From NCBI RefSeq assembly GCF_022539505.1, contig NC_061511.1, forward strand, positions 36,501,682 to 36,565,681: DNA of 64,000 nt. Reading direction: 5' to 3'. How positions within the stretch are numbered: the stretch's first letter is position 1; the number at the start of each line of letters is the position of its first letter. The notes below the pieces were generated by a model. It was not told the origin of the DNA. It made no database searches and was given only the letters and a program-made list of their open reading frames with translations. Below, one piece after another: positions 25,501-36,176 of this stretch. A program made the position numbers and the translations under genes. Source of the DNA: Lolium rigidum. Its lineage: Eukaryota; Streptophyta; Magnoliopsida; Poales; Poaceae.

Positions 25501-26289
25501 TGACGACGACGAAAGAGACGAGCGCGGATCCGGCGGCACTCGTGGCAGCGCAGACGGGTGCGAGGCGGCGATGCGAGACGGAGACGGAGGCGAGGAGTAT
25601 GCGATCGTCTGTCTCGTGATCGGTACGTGACTTCGTCTGTCTTCCCGTTGCAGGCCCATCATCGCCCGACATAAACCGGCCCAACACTTCTGTGGCCCAG
25701 CTAGCGCTTCTCCCGCCTCCTCCGGTTCGAACCAAGGCCGCCGCACCGTCGAGGCTGTGCCGCCGGCCGGCCGATGCGCCCCCTTCCTGGCAACGTCGAT
25801 GAAGTCGCCGAAGACCGCCGGCGGCATAAACCTCTTGGGGGGAAGAGGACCCTTCCACCCCTTAAACCGCACCGCCTGCCGAGGGAGTCGCAGACCCGGC
25901 GGCGAGCTTGAGCTTGCCCTAGCGATCATCGTCGATTCCACGCGCGGAGGCGAAACCGAACGAGCCCTCGGCACAGACGACGCCGCCGGAGACCGTCGCT
26001 CCCATGTCCTGGTCGCCGCCCCTGGGTACCCTATCTTCCCCCAGAAATCCTCCAAGAGCTCATCCCGATCATGGCCGGTGTCCAGGGCGATCGGCAACAC
26101 CTTAGGAATGTCTTCCAACCCCGCCCAGGCCACCTCCTCCGCCACCGTAATCTCCTCGTCCACCTCCGAGTCCTCTAGGCCATCGAAACGGCCACCCGAA
26201 CGCGGAGACGATCCGGCCGGAGAGAGGATGGGCCGGACCGGCGGCAGGCGGATCCGCCGGCGAGGCGAGATCCAAGGTTCCGTCGGCAT
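22440..26289 (-). pseudogene. L1 LINE ORF1 (nucleic-acid-binding protein), broken
   Basis: ORF1 starts at a true ATG at 26289 and encodes a Pro/Gln-rich N-terminal half (PPPPRIPSTQF, then QQYPQYQGQYYQYP), then two zinc knuckles (CWKCAVNTHATKDC, then CLVCDSGAHPTIRC) near 24810-24720. A conserved DUF4283-like block follows (WVHVEGVPDSLRHF), then a long Ser/Pro/Gln linker. Such proteins package LINE RNA. A one-base frameshift lies near 25095 and an in-frame TAG near 24897, after which the frame is open for over 800 codons to 22440. The tail overlaps the start of ORF2 by about 88 bp in another frame. Confidence 0.8.
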
Positions 26290-26398
26290 GGGACGTCCTT
26301 CTCTTAGGAGCTAGCTTGGGGTCGTCAATTTCTAAAGTTTGTCATTCCATTACTAGTTCCATTACTAGTTAATGACATTACTCATGTTGAAAGGCCAT

Positions 26399-26560
26399 AG
26401 GATGAACTTTATTAAGATTAAGAAGGAGAGTAGAGAGGTGTTACAACAGCTCCGAGGTGGAGCAAAACAAGGAGGGCTGGATTAAGAAGGAGAGTACAGA
26501 GGTGTTACAACAGCTCCGAGGTGGAGCAAAACAAGGTGTTACAACAACTCCGAGGTCGAA
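26399..26560 (-). repeat. Tandem duplication in an older LINE-like 3' end
   Basis: The unit AAGAAGGAGAGTAGAGAGGTG with ACAACAGCTCCGAGGTGGAG is present twice (about 26420-26478 and 26484-26537), with a third partial copy to about 26553. Read on the minus strand the edge ends in AATAAAGTTCATCC, like a LINE 3' end, so the L1 at 18693 may have landed beside another LINE remnant. Confidence 0.5.
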
Positions 26561-28569
26561 TTTTGTCGAGGGAAAAAAGGTGTGGCAGGAACAAGACTAA
26601 ATTCTGGATATCGCATTTCCTCGTTGACGGCTAGGAGAGATGGAGGGCTGGAAGATTGATGTCGTGTGTGTGGAAGCCAAAAGTCCCTGTATTAATGCAC
26701 ATGCATGGTAAATCCGTTTATCACATTCCTTGATTATATCAAACGGGATGGGAGTACATATATATATCACCGACCTGGTAAAACGTGGACCGCCCTAGTT
26801 AGTTTGATTGATTTGACGGAATTCACGGACGGACACGATGCAAAGCTTCGAAACAACTCTGACCAAACTGTTTAAAAAAAAAAACTGGGATAGAAATCCA
26901 CTGAATAACTACCTGAATGTTTGGCAAATTTCAGATAAAATAGTTTGGCTGTATTCGTACATGCTTATTGTCTCACAACATGGATTTCATGGTTGAATCT
27001 AGTTTTCTCTGAAAAAATAACATAGTAGTATGTTTGTTAGTTGATCCATCAGGCTTCAGCTTCCGGTACGTATCGTATTCGTATGTGTCCTCAATCAGGA
27101 TAGTTCTCCTACATCGTGAGGATAGTTCTCCTACATCGTTGACATGCAATGCAAGTCCTATATATACATGCACGTACTAGCTCAGGCAAGACAATCTCAG
27201 CTCCCAGCCAACATTCCTCAATCCTCACAATTTGCAACAACAAACTGTACAAAAAAAATGATTTTTTTCCATGGCCCTTTTGCTCTTTCGGACATTCAGA
27301 TCACATATCAAATAATCTTAGCATTTTGCCGGATGCTTTTGCCACACATATGCCTGCCTCCCGTTGCAAATCAATCGATGTAGCTAGCTGGGAAGATTGA
27401 TTCTGCTTGTTACCTAGCACTTGCCAACGATTTATTCCCTGTAGTTGTTTACAGAGGATGGGCAGAAAAATTAAACAACTAAAATGGAAATTAATTCTCT
27501 AATAGTATACTTCAAGAAATACTAAAGTGCATAAAGCACAGATCTCAAATGACATTCAGACACAAAAATATACACCACCAAACAACATTCCCACAATACC
27601 GAACAACGAACATCAAGGAAAGCTGATGGTGCACCGAAGAGATGTTTCTGCAATTAATCCCAGGACAACTTGAAACGACAACAAAAAAACAAAAAGAAAT
27701 CAGGTCACAGCGAGTAACCTGTAGAAAAACAAAGTCACAGCAAGTCGCCGCCGCTAGACCACCAGCCTCCACCACCACCTCCGACGACGACGGCCAGCTG
27801 CCAAGTGCAGACCTGCCAGCTAATCTCCAGGCCAGAACAACAACTCGTCCTAGCTTATCACCGTCGTCTGCTAGTGGGTTTCTTGCGGCAGGACGGTGTC
27901 GGTGAACTAGACCATGCGAGTCGCTTGTTGTTCGTCCTCCATTATCCGCAACAGCTACCTACACACAATCAAGGGAATAAGTGAATGCACAGAATATAAA
28001 TGGCGCCAGAATCCTAATTTACAAGGCAATACTTGGATGAATCTTTTTAACCATCACTTGATGATTACTCTGTACAACACCAGCTGCATGCATATAATCC
28101 TTGATACCCAATTTGAACAAAAAAAGGACATACTTTTTAAGATGCATCAGAATGGCAAAAACGAGTTGTTCTCCTACATTGCCACTAGTTATAATATTCT
28201 TTTTAAAATGCATCATAATGGGATCAACTAGTGGCCAGAGCAAAAATGGTCGCCACTAAGGACATAGAATCTGGTACAGGACCGCTATATGGTTACTAAT
28301 GAGTGAAACCTTTGCCATCCAAACAATGGGTTATATAGTTACTTAACCTAGAATGGTACAAGATTCTAAAAAATAAACCGAGTTTGTTCCAGTAACACAA
28401 CATCAGTGTCAACCTCGATCAGAGTTTGACCCATACGTAGGTTAATTGTGATGCTAAGATGTCTGAGTACTAGTATCACCAATCATTTCTTCCCCACCTT
28501 CCCCACTTGAAATAAGCATACATGCTAGAACTGTATATATGTAGCAGGGGATAATATATGAAGTCTGAA
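26561..28569. other. Intergenic DNA; no gene supported
   Basis: This is mostly AT-rich. A 21-bp motif AGGATAGTTCTCCTACATCG is tandemly duplicated at about 27098-27139, just before a TATA-like CCTATATATACATGC at 27159. That pairing could be an old promoter, but no credible open frame follows. A partly repeated CTTTTTAAGATGCATCAGAATGG / CTTTTTAAAATGCATCATAATGG pair lies at 28134 and 28199. Confidence 0.4.
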
Positions 28570-29150
28570 CTCATGTCACTGTACTTTGGCTTAGAATTCG
28601 ATTTCACCTTTCTTCCACGCCCCTTCTTCTGCCCTTGAACATGTTCATCTTCATCCTTTATTTCAATAGCTTTTAGCGTAGCCTACAGGTAAGAACAACA
28701 TTGTCAACAAAAAGGGCAAATAACTAACAACAAGTACAGAAAGACATAAATAAAATGGTGAGCACACAGTGAGAGACGTCAACCTGTGCAGTTGTGATAT
28801 GGTCCATCTTATCAAGTAGAAATTCCGAATAGAGTTGTGTTTGTGTCAGCAGCTCATCCAACTTTCTGAACCCTGCCTTTGGATCAAAAGCCTATCTTGC
28901 AGCCTCTTCTCTCTTTCTGACCTCCTCTTCTTCTTCGACCTTAAGCCAGGCCTTGTATAACTCCTCTACCTCCGTCAACACCTCCATGATGAGGGATGCA
29001 TCGTCATTCTTTATCCCAGCGGTTGGGGGCGGCCTCGTGGATCAAAAGCCTGCCTTACAGCATGTTCTCTCTTTCGTGCCTCCTCTTCTTCTTTGGCCGT
29101 AAGCCGGGCCTAGTATAACTCCTCTTCCTCCGTCATCACCTCCGTAGCCG
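28570..29150 (-). pseudogene. DDM1-like (SWI2/SNF2 remodeller) N-terminal fragment
   Basis: Minus-strand exon-like sequence from about 29030 to 28784 encodes an acidic coiled coil (EVLTEVEELYKAW, then EEEEVRKREEAA) followed by KLDELLTQTQLYSEFLLDKM. This is a hallmark of the DDM1/LSH family just before the ATPase domain. A 101-bp GT-AG intron (28783-28683) leads in phase 0 to a second exon with the basic GQKKGRGRK motif, ending near 28570. The helicase domain is absent. An in-frame TAG precedes the KLDELL block, and the coiled-coil part is duplicated at 29033-29150 with its own stop. DDM1 maintains DNA methylation of transposons; this is a dead fragment of such a gene. Confidence 0.75.
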
Positions 29151-29764
29151 TTTGCTTAAATAGCAAGCTAAAAAACGAGAACCACTAGAAATTTGCTTAA
29201 ATAGCCAGCTAGCAAAGTACATATCTAGTCAGGTCGAGGTGTACAATAGTTTTCTTAAATAGCAGAGGATCTCAGTGCACGTGTTACTTTTCCTGAGTAA
29301 GAAACTTAACTATCCTGAGCTAATCATCGTGCTACAAGTGTATATATACATATCTAGTCAGGCAAATTCCCATTTTCTAAATAAAAAGAACAAGATATTA
29401 CACTATCACCTCAGGAACATGAAAAGGCAGTGTGAATGATAAGAGTGACAAGACAAAATGAAGCTACAAACAACTAACACGCAAGCTAGAAGCCCCTCCG
29501 CAGCGCAAACTTATCACTTTGACATATTTGGTTGTTTGAAGCAGCAAAACATATTGCCTGAGCATGGCATTGAACAAACAAATGACACCGTCTAACTGCA
29601 GCATATGCGCAAAGAACATGACTGGCCCAACACCATACAACACAAACAAGCTAGAAGCGCCTCATTTCTGGACGTAGTCATCCATGGTATGTACCATCTC
29701 AACTCAGCAAGAAGGAAACAAGTATATGGATCGCGACTTGGGAAACCAGTGATCAGAGAAACAG
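29151..29764. other. No gene supported; left arm of an inverted repeat
   Basis: The segment is AT-rich and non-coding. The block CCCCTCCGCAGCGCAAACTT continuing to ATCACTTT at 29490-29517 recurs inverted at 29811-29838. Confidence 0.5.
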
Positions 29765-30125
29765 ATTGTTCTTACCTAAGGAGGTCGCTTGGACATGTCG
29801 ACATGGCGCCAAAGTGATAAGTTTGCGCTGCGGAGGGGAGGATCGTCGGCCTCCCAGCCATAGGACAGCAGTGATATTCCACCAGGGTCCCAGCACTAGA
29901 GGTCACAACAGATGCCCTCGATGACGAGCTGGACGAAAATCGACAGATAATCAGATAAGATTTCTTCAATGCCGTTCATAACCAGCTGAGCAAAATCGGC
30001 CATGACAGGGTATGCCAGGCTTTTACTACCTTTGTTCATCCGTAAGGGTTCATCGCGGAATTCCTCTGTCAAAGGCACTTCCTTGGTCCAACCATAGACA
30101 ATGGCTGATGATGAGAGAACTAGCT
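29765..30125 (-). pseudogene. Exon-like minus-strand sequence related to the 143-bp exon family
   Basis: Between an acceptor-like CTGCAG at about 30125 and a donor-like TTAG/GTAAGAAC at about 29775, the minus strand reads through a short open stretch (LTEEFRDEPLRMNKG onward) and then a stop. Its second half, about 29950-29790, includes CTCGTCAT and CTATGGCTGGGAGGC followed by GACGATCCTCCCCTC. These words recur on the plus strand in the exon copies at 33409 and 34938. It therefore seems to be an inverted, diverged member of the same family. Function unknown. Confidence 0.45.
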
Positions 30126-30577
30126 GCAGAGATGATATGAAAGGGGTTTAGCATCCTAACCAGATGATGATACATATTGATGCACTAGCAACAGGAAATG
30201 AGGGCATGCCATCCATTGGAAAATTTCACTCCACAAGCAAGGAATTGGCTAATGCAACATACCAACTAAGACTGATTATTAAAAATATCAACAGAGTTGC
30301 ATGTTTCAATCACTCTTAGCATAGGAAGACAAGGGAAACATAATCAACCGACGATGAAGCAAAAACAGAAATATTAATCTATATTATCTCATAGGCATCC
30401 ATCACAAGGAAATACCCAAAAATAAAACAACATATTAAGCTCTAGGGATTAGTATCCTCGGTCATATTAGGCATCCACTACAAGTAAATACTAAGAACCT
30501 GATTTCACACAACATGCCAAGACTTGAACTTTATAAACTTGATAGTGCAATTATTTCTAGTCAACTTAGCTTCTTAG

Positions 30578-32099
30578 TGTTGGATAATTAGGCACAATTT
30601 CCGTGATTAATTCCAGAATATAAAACATGATGACAACAACTACTAACATGTGAAACTCGAACATACTAGATGCATTAATCAACATGAATAGCAGCAGCAC
30701 AAACGGTAAAGCATCCATCGCTAAACAGATCAAGATATGTCGCACGTACCAATCTGGTGGAGGTGGCGGTGGAGGTGTAGCAGATGATGTCGCAGCAGTA
30801 ACGTTGTTGATGACAACGTTGTTGACGACAGGGACGACGGGTCGAAGTAGACGGCGTTGAAGACGACGGTAGGCAGCACCGCCCGACTTGGACGGAAGGC
30901 GACCCGTGATGAAGAGCTTGAGCAGTCGCGCAGAGCGCTTCCCAAAAACCTAATTTGCCCTCTCCCGTACAGAATCGCAAGGACGAGCGGTTCCGGAGAC
31001 CTGCTCTCCCGTTCGCCGATGCACGTCGGCGTGCGGGATGGAGTAGGCTACGATGGTGGCGCAAGCAGAGAGAGGTGGAAAACCTAACTCGTGTATACAA
31101 TATGTTTCTGCGGTAGCCGGGCAAGAGATTATATAGGCTCGGGAAAACCTAGGCAATGTGGGCCACGCCCACGTCGCACGAACGTTTCGAGTCGGTTACA
31201 GATAGCCCACGATCCGGGAGCGACCCGAACCGACTAACTGCGACGCGTCTGTCTAGGACTCTGTTCGTATTCCTGAGCTGCAAAAGGTAAGGAAAGTCTC
31301 GGCTCAATCCACTCACCACGAGCGCGGTGCGCGCGTCGTGACGTGTCGTGTCATGTCGAGTCGAGACGAGCGAGCGAGGAGGAGGAGGAGCGCGCGCGTG
31401 NNNNNNNNNNNNNNNNNNNNNNNNNNNNNNNNNNNNNNNNNNNNNNNNNNNNNNNNNNNNNNNNNNNNNNNNNNNNNNNNNNNNNNNNNNNNNNNNNNNN
31501 TCGTCTCTCGACAAGTACTCTTTACTCGTACCGTGGTATGTGGTCTCTTATGAACTTATTCATATGCTTGCAAGACATTAGACGACATTCCACCGAGAGG
31601 GCCCACAGTATATCTATCCGTCATCGGGATGGACAAATCCCACTGTTGATCCATATGCCTCAACTCATACTTTCCGGATACTTAATCCCACTTTTATAAC
31701 CACCCATTTACGCAGTGGCGTTTGGTGTAATCAAAGTACCTTTCCGGTATAAGTGATTTACATGATCTCATGGTCATAAGGACTAGGTAACTATGTATCG
31801 AAAGCTTATAGCAAATAACTTAATGACGTGATCTTATGCTACGCTTAATTGGGTGTGTCCATTACATCATTCATATAATGATATAACCTTGTTATTAATA
31901 ACATCCAATGTTCATGATTATGAAACTAATCATCTATTAATCAACAAGCTAGTTAAGAGGCATACTAGGGACTCTTTGTTGTTTACATATCACACATGTA
32001 TCAATGTTTCGGTTAATACAATTATAGCATGGTATATTCATAAACATACAGATATATAATAACCACTTTTATTATTGCCTCTTGGGCATATCTCCAACA
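30578..32099 (-). mobile_element. Copia solo LTR (BARE/Angela/WIS-like), containing an assembly gap
   Basis: Read on the minus strand the LTR starts TGTTGGAGATATGCCC at 32099 and ends ATTATCCAACA at 30578, giving the TGTTGG...CCAACA termini typical of BARE/Angela/WIS copia elements. A TATA-like GAGCCTATATAATC lies at about 31147-31127, followed by a GC-rich leader. Length is 1522 bp including the 100 N. No PBS or PPT adjoins it, so it is probably solo. Flanks CTTAG (left) and CTATG (right) only partly match as a target duplication. Open frames here are LTR shadows. Confidence 0.7.
31401..31500. other. Assembly gap of exactly 100 N
   Basis: The run of exactly 100 undefined bases is a conventional placeholder, so the true length is unknown. 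The left edge is low-complexity GAGGAGGAGGAGCGCGCGCG, a likely cause of the break. Confidence 0.98.
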
Positions 32100-32217
32100 C
32101 TATGCTCTCAGACCTGGAATATGTAGTTATTTTTTTTTCTTATTATCCCTTTTGCATTGATGGTTGTAGATAGACGGCGTTGAAAAGTTTGATTAATATG
32201 TGGAATTTTTTGCACAG

Positions 32218-32360
32218 CTCATCATGTGGTCTATCGATAGGAGGCTGACGAATCATCCCCTCTCCGGTGCAAACTCGTAGACATGATTGTCACATAGGGG
32301 ATGATGGCCTTCCTAGTCCTTGGTCTGTCAGCCATCCTTTGCTGGGGTATTTACGAGCAG
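32218..32360 (+). pseudogene. 143-bp exon family, copy 1
   Basis: The exon-like block is bounded by TTTTGCACAG and GAGCAG/GTGAGC. In the frame that is open in copy 2 it has two stops. The conserved reading contains EADESSPLRCKLVDM and a hydrophobic FLVLGLSAILCW helix. Confidence 0.5.
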
Positions 32361-32510
32361 GTGAGCTCGATGAAACATGTCGATAGGATTGCCAAGCAGC
32401 TGGCTGGATCAGATCCGGTTATGTCAACTGTGGAAACTTGGACCTCAATTGACTAGCTATATTTGCTCAATGTTATTTCAGTTTCACCTGGGCATCTCAT
32501 TCTTCATACC

Positions 32511-32594
32511 TACTCCCTCCGGTCTTTTAATTGACTCGGATTTAGTACAAATTTGTACTAAATTCGAGTCAATTAAAAAAGACCGGAGGGAGTA
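32511..32594. mobile_element. Stowaway MITE (Tc1/Mariner-derived)
   Basis: A near-perfect 80-bp palindrome begins CTCCCTCCGGTCTTTTAATT and ends with its complement GACCGGAGGGAG, flanked by the dinucleotide TA at 32511-32512 and 32593-32594. These are the classic Stowaway terminus and TA target duplication. Confidence 0.95.
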
Positions 32595-32920
32595 CTTGTG
32601 TACTTTCTCAGGTTACACATAAGTGAAGCCATTTGAAGAAAAAAAAAGTTGTTATCCTGTAGTAGATGCAACATTTGCTGCCTACTGTATAAATTAATTT
32701 ATTCTTGATAGTTTTGCTCCAGAGACTGACCATAAAACGTTTTCTTGTGCAAGGACAATGAGGAGTAGGTGACAGCTTGAGTAAGCTATAGCTGGAACCT
32801 GATGCATCAATTTGATGGAAAAAAAAGCTAGAAGACTCCAGCGATGTCATAATATGTATGCCTTGGCACTTGACATATCTCTTTCCTCCATTTTATTTTA
32901 TCTTCACCCATCCACCAATG

Positions 32921-33019
32921 GGAGATTTGACTATTTGCGACACTTCTCTTCGCAATTTGATTATTTGCTTGCAAGTAATAAAATTTTAGAGAAAAGTGTG
33001 GAAAATCATAAATTATCCA
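32921..33019. mobile_element. Small foldback MITE-like element, copy 1
   Basis: GATTTGACTATTTGCGACAC with TTCTCT on the left pairs with AGAGAAAAGTGTGGAAAATC on the right around a GCAATTTGATTATTTGC centre. It is about 99 bp, with a counterpart at 36058-36156. Confidence 0.55.
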
Positions 33020-33408
33020 AGGCATAAACCTAATAGTGCCTTCTCATGCTCTTGATTGAATGTGTTGGTCCTAGTTCATGTGTTCTGCTCTTTGTTGTTG
33101 CTTACTAGGGTTTCCTGTTGCTACTGCATCCTAGATATGTAGGAAGTTTGCTTCTGGAATGGATCCATATGTTTGCTTCATGATTTTTTTATTACCTTTT
33201 TCCTCTTACTATCATTGAAGGTGGAAAGGCCTTCTTAGCGTTGTTATATGTCTTCTTTCAGCCTATGAGCAACCTGTATCATATCCATGGTCTCTGACCT
33301 GGAATATCTTGTTTTACTAATTTTTTTCCTTATTATCCCCTTTCCATTGGTGGTTATCGATGGATGGCATTGCAAAATATGATTAATCTGTGGATTTTTT
33401 TTGCGCAG

Positions 33409-33551
33409 CTTGTCATTGGGTCTATGGCTGGGAGGCGGACGACTCCTCCCCTCTCTGGTGTAAACTCATCGACATGAATGCTACAGAGGATCCGGTTGTG
33501 TTCCTAGTCCTTGGTCTAGCGGCCCTCCATTGTTGGCCGATTTTCGAGCAG
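33409..33551 (+). pseudogene. 143-bp exon family, copy 2 (open frame)
   Basis: This is the only copy without stops. It is bounded by an acceptor TTTTTTGCGCAG and a donor CAG/GTGAGC. It would use two bases to finish a codon and then encode 47 residues: an acidic start (YGWEADDSSPLWCKLIDM) and a hydrophobic segment (VFLVLGLAALHCW) that could span a membrane. If the donor is not used, the frame continues through VSSMKHVDMIATRLAGSD to a stop near 33674. I do not recognise the family. Confidence 0.5.
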
Positions 33552-34937
33552 GTGAGCTCGATGAAACATGTTGACATGATTGCCACAAGGCTGGCTGGAT
33601 CAGATATGGTTATGTCTACTGTGAGAAAACATGGATCTCAAGTATTTCTTCATTTTTCCCGCAGCTTAACGTAGAAGCCGTGACCTCCAGTGCTCAGTTC
33701 CTGATATGAATTGGGAGACAGGACACCTCCTCCCCTCCCTGGCATGTAAACATATAGTATATGCTAACATTTTAATAGCTTTATTAATTTATCCCTCTTA
33801 ATTTTGGAACTTGCACTAAATTACTATCAATATGTAATTCTTGGTAAAATCTTGGCATAAATGGTGCTTCTGGAATTGATTCACATGTTTGCTTCATGAC
33901 TTTTTATTTCCTTTACCGCTTACTAGTTACTGCTGCATGCAATGTTTGTCGTGGTGAAGTCACTTGTACTCTAGTATATGGTCTCTTATCTTCTGAGAGC
34001 AACTCGGATGATGAATAAATTCATTTATCCTATCTACATCTCATAACCCCTTTTATCATTACATCATCGTAGGTGACATTTGTGTTTCCTTGGGCGAGTT
34101 GGTTGCTCATCCAATAGAACACACTGCTTTCAGGATGGTATTATCCCCTGTGTCGATCCGACAACCATGAGAGTCCCTGAAAAGAACCAGGGATGTCACA
34201 TCCAGATGGTGAATCCGGCGATCACAAAGCCATGTCAAACATGAAATTCCCTAGGTTGACAACACCTTTGCACTACAACCAGTCAACTGATCTGAGTAAC
34301 CGCACCTGCACCCGTGGGGAGGTTACTTTAGACAACGGAACCCAGATAAATCTATGGTTCATCAGCTGCATGGGTTAAATGCCCATGGAGTAGATAAGAT
34401 GGCTAAGCTATTTATCTTGGAATTTAATGAAGTTGCTGATGTACCTCTATGATATTAGGTAGTAGTCTTCCAGGAAATAGATTGATTAGCCTCCTTGCTA
34501 CTACTATGAGCCTCGATTATGACAAATTGGTCGGAGAGATTTCATATTTTTCTATTGTGATTTGTCTTTGATTTATTTGTTCGGAATTGACTTGAATATG
34601 TATGGTAGCGTTCATGTGAATTCAGTTTCATATGCTAGTATAACGCTAGCAGTTTATTGAAGTTAGATAATGGATATGTATGCTTGCTTGCTTCTGCATA
34701 TGCTTGTGATGACCAGGTCCTGGCATTATTTTTGAAATTAAATTTGATGCCTCGGTAGTGTTGTTATATGTCTCCTTTCAGTCTATAAGCAGCCTGTAGC
34801 GCATCTCGTCATCTGTTTTATGTCTCATACCTGGAATATCCAGTTGTTGATTTTTTTCCTCATCATCCCTTTTGCATTGTTGGTTATCGATAGATGACAT
34901 TGAAATATCTGATTAATCTGTATAATTTTTCACGCAG

Positions 34938-35080
34938 CTCGTCATCTGTTTTATGTCTAGGAGTTGGACGACTCCTCCACTCCCTGGTGCAAACTCGTCG
35001 ACATGATTTCCACAGAAGGGATGGAGGTGTTCCTAGTCCTTGGTCTGGCGGCAATACTTTGTCGGTTGATTTATGAGAAG
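34938..35080 (+). pseudogene. 143-bp exon family, copy 3
   Basis: It has the same length and splice-like edges as the other copies (CACGCAG acceptor, GAGAAG/GTGAGC donor). One early TAG interrupts the conserved frame, after which ELDDSSTPWCKLVDM and EVFLVLGLAAILC are readable. Confidence 0.5.
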
Positions 35081-36057
35081 GTGAGCTCGATGAAACTTGT
35101 CGACATGATTGCCACAAGGCTGGCTGGATCAGATCCAGCTATGTCTACTATGAAAAACATGGATCTCAAGTTTGCATGTCTTGTATTTTGTGTGTAATCT
35201 TTTTGCACCTTCAAAATGCAAATACATCTCAGTGCACTTCCATTATTCTTTTCCTGCTTATAACTACTCCTTTGTTTGATGGACATGCCAACAATTTTGA
35301 TTTTTCCTGCATGGTCCGTCTATTCACCTGCAGATTCTCTGCAGCAAACAGTCTGAACCTTCTTGCTTTGGATGTTCGTTTTATCTTGTGTTTGATTAGA
35401 GCATGTTCCCTCCATGTGATAACTTTTTTGTGTATAATAACCTAGTATAGTTATTGCATCGAGGAGCTGGATATGCATGATTACTTGATTAGGTGGCAAG
35501 CTCACTTTTATCTGGTATGTATCCACACAGCAAATTTATGCTACTGAATTATTGTTGGTGTGCCATGTTCATAGATCTCATTTCTTTGTCAAATTTTGCT
35601 GTTGAAGGTCTTGTTTTTCACGTGCTGAGCTAGACATAGATTGTGGTCCTGGGAGCATTTTGCTCTTTGACTAGCTAGATTTGCTCCATGTTATTTTATC
35701 TTCACCTGGGCATCTCATTCTTCATGTACCTACTTGTGTACTTTGACTTGCTAGTGTTTTTTGTGGAATTTCTCAGCTTACACATAGGTAAAGCCATTTG
35801 AAGAAAACAGACTTGCTAGTCTGTAGTAGATGCACGGGTGCTGCCGAGTGTCCAAATTAATTTATTCTTGATAAGTTTGCTCTACAGACTGATCATTATA
35901 TGTTCTTTTCTTGTGCAAGGAAAATACGGCTAGAGTAAGCTATAGCTGGAACCTGATGCCTCACTTGGAAGGAAGAAAGCTAAAAGACCCCGGAGATGTC
36001 ATGATATGCATGCCTTGGTACTTGAGCTGTCTCTTTCATCTTAACCTGAGCATCAAC

Positions 36058-36156
36058 GGGGGATTTGACAATTTGCCACACTTCTCTTTGCAATTTGATT
36101 ATTTGTCAGCAAATAATAGAATTTTAGACAAAAGTATGGCAAATCATCAAATTGCT
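36058..36156. mobile_element. Small foldback MITE-like element, copy 2
   Basis: GGATTTGACAATTTGCCACA pairs with the right arm AAAGTATGGCAAATCATCAA around the same centre as copy 1. It occupies the equivalent place after the GTAAGCTATAGCTGGAACC block, so it was probably present before the duplication. Confidence 0.55.
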
Positions 36157-36176
36157 GTCTGCCTTGCTGGTATATT

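Larger units (their letters stand above)
18693..26383 (-). mobile_element. Full-length L1-type LINE with 15-bp target duplications
   Basis: This 7691-bp non-LTR retrotransposon is inserted in minus orientation. The flanking sequence ATGTTGAAAGGCCAT occurs at 18678-18692 and 26384-26398, a perfect 15-bp target duplication. The 3' end is at the left with a very short tail (five to six T on the plus strand at 18692-18697) preceded by an AATAAA-like TAATAAAG. Order on the minus strand is a short leader, ORF1 (26289 to 22440), and overlapping ORF2 (22527 to 18842) with endonuclease, reverse transcriptase and C-terminal zinc-knuckle regions. Both ORFs carry frameshifts and stops, so it is inactive. 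Confidence 0.9.
32100..36171 (+). repeat. Degenerate locus with tandemly duplicated gene-like units
   Basis: Three units share an intron-like stretch (ACCTGGAATAT, then TTATTATCCC, then TGATTAAT), a 143-bp exon, and a following block with GTGAGCTCGATGAAAC and GGCTGGATCAGAT. Exons start at 32218, 33409 and 34938 (spacing 1191 and 1529 bp). Separate downstream blocks with GTAAGCTATAGCTGGAACCTGATGC recur at 32779 and 35935. This is a duplicated, decayed gene cluster with no recognisable product. The region between units is AT-rich and non-coding. Confidence 0.6.

Noticed and set aside
27642..27905. 87-codon plus-strand frame
   Set aside because: It begins at an ATG but has low-complexity content, no homology recognised and no gene context.
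30675..31124. Minus-strand coding exon of a host gene with a TATA box
   Set aside because: It fits the leader of a copia LTR bounded by TGTTGG and CCAACA, and the frame starts at a non-ATG codon.
31149..31699. Open frames running through the run of N
   Set aside because: Undefined bases cannot support a frame; this is an assembly gap.
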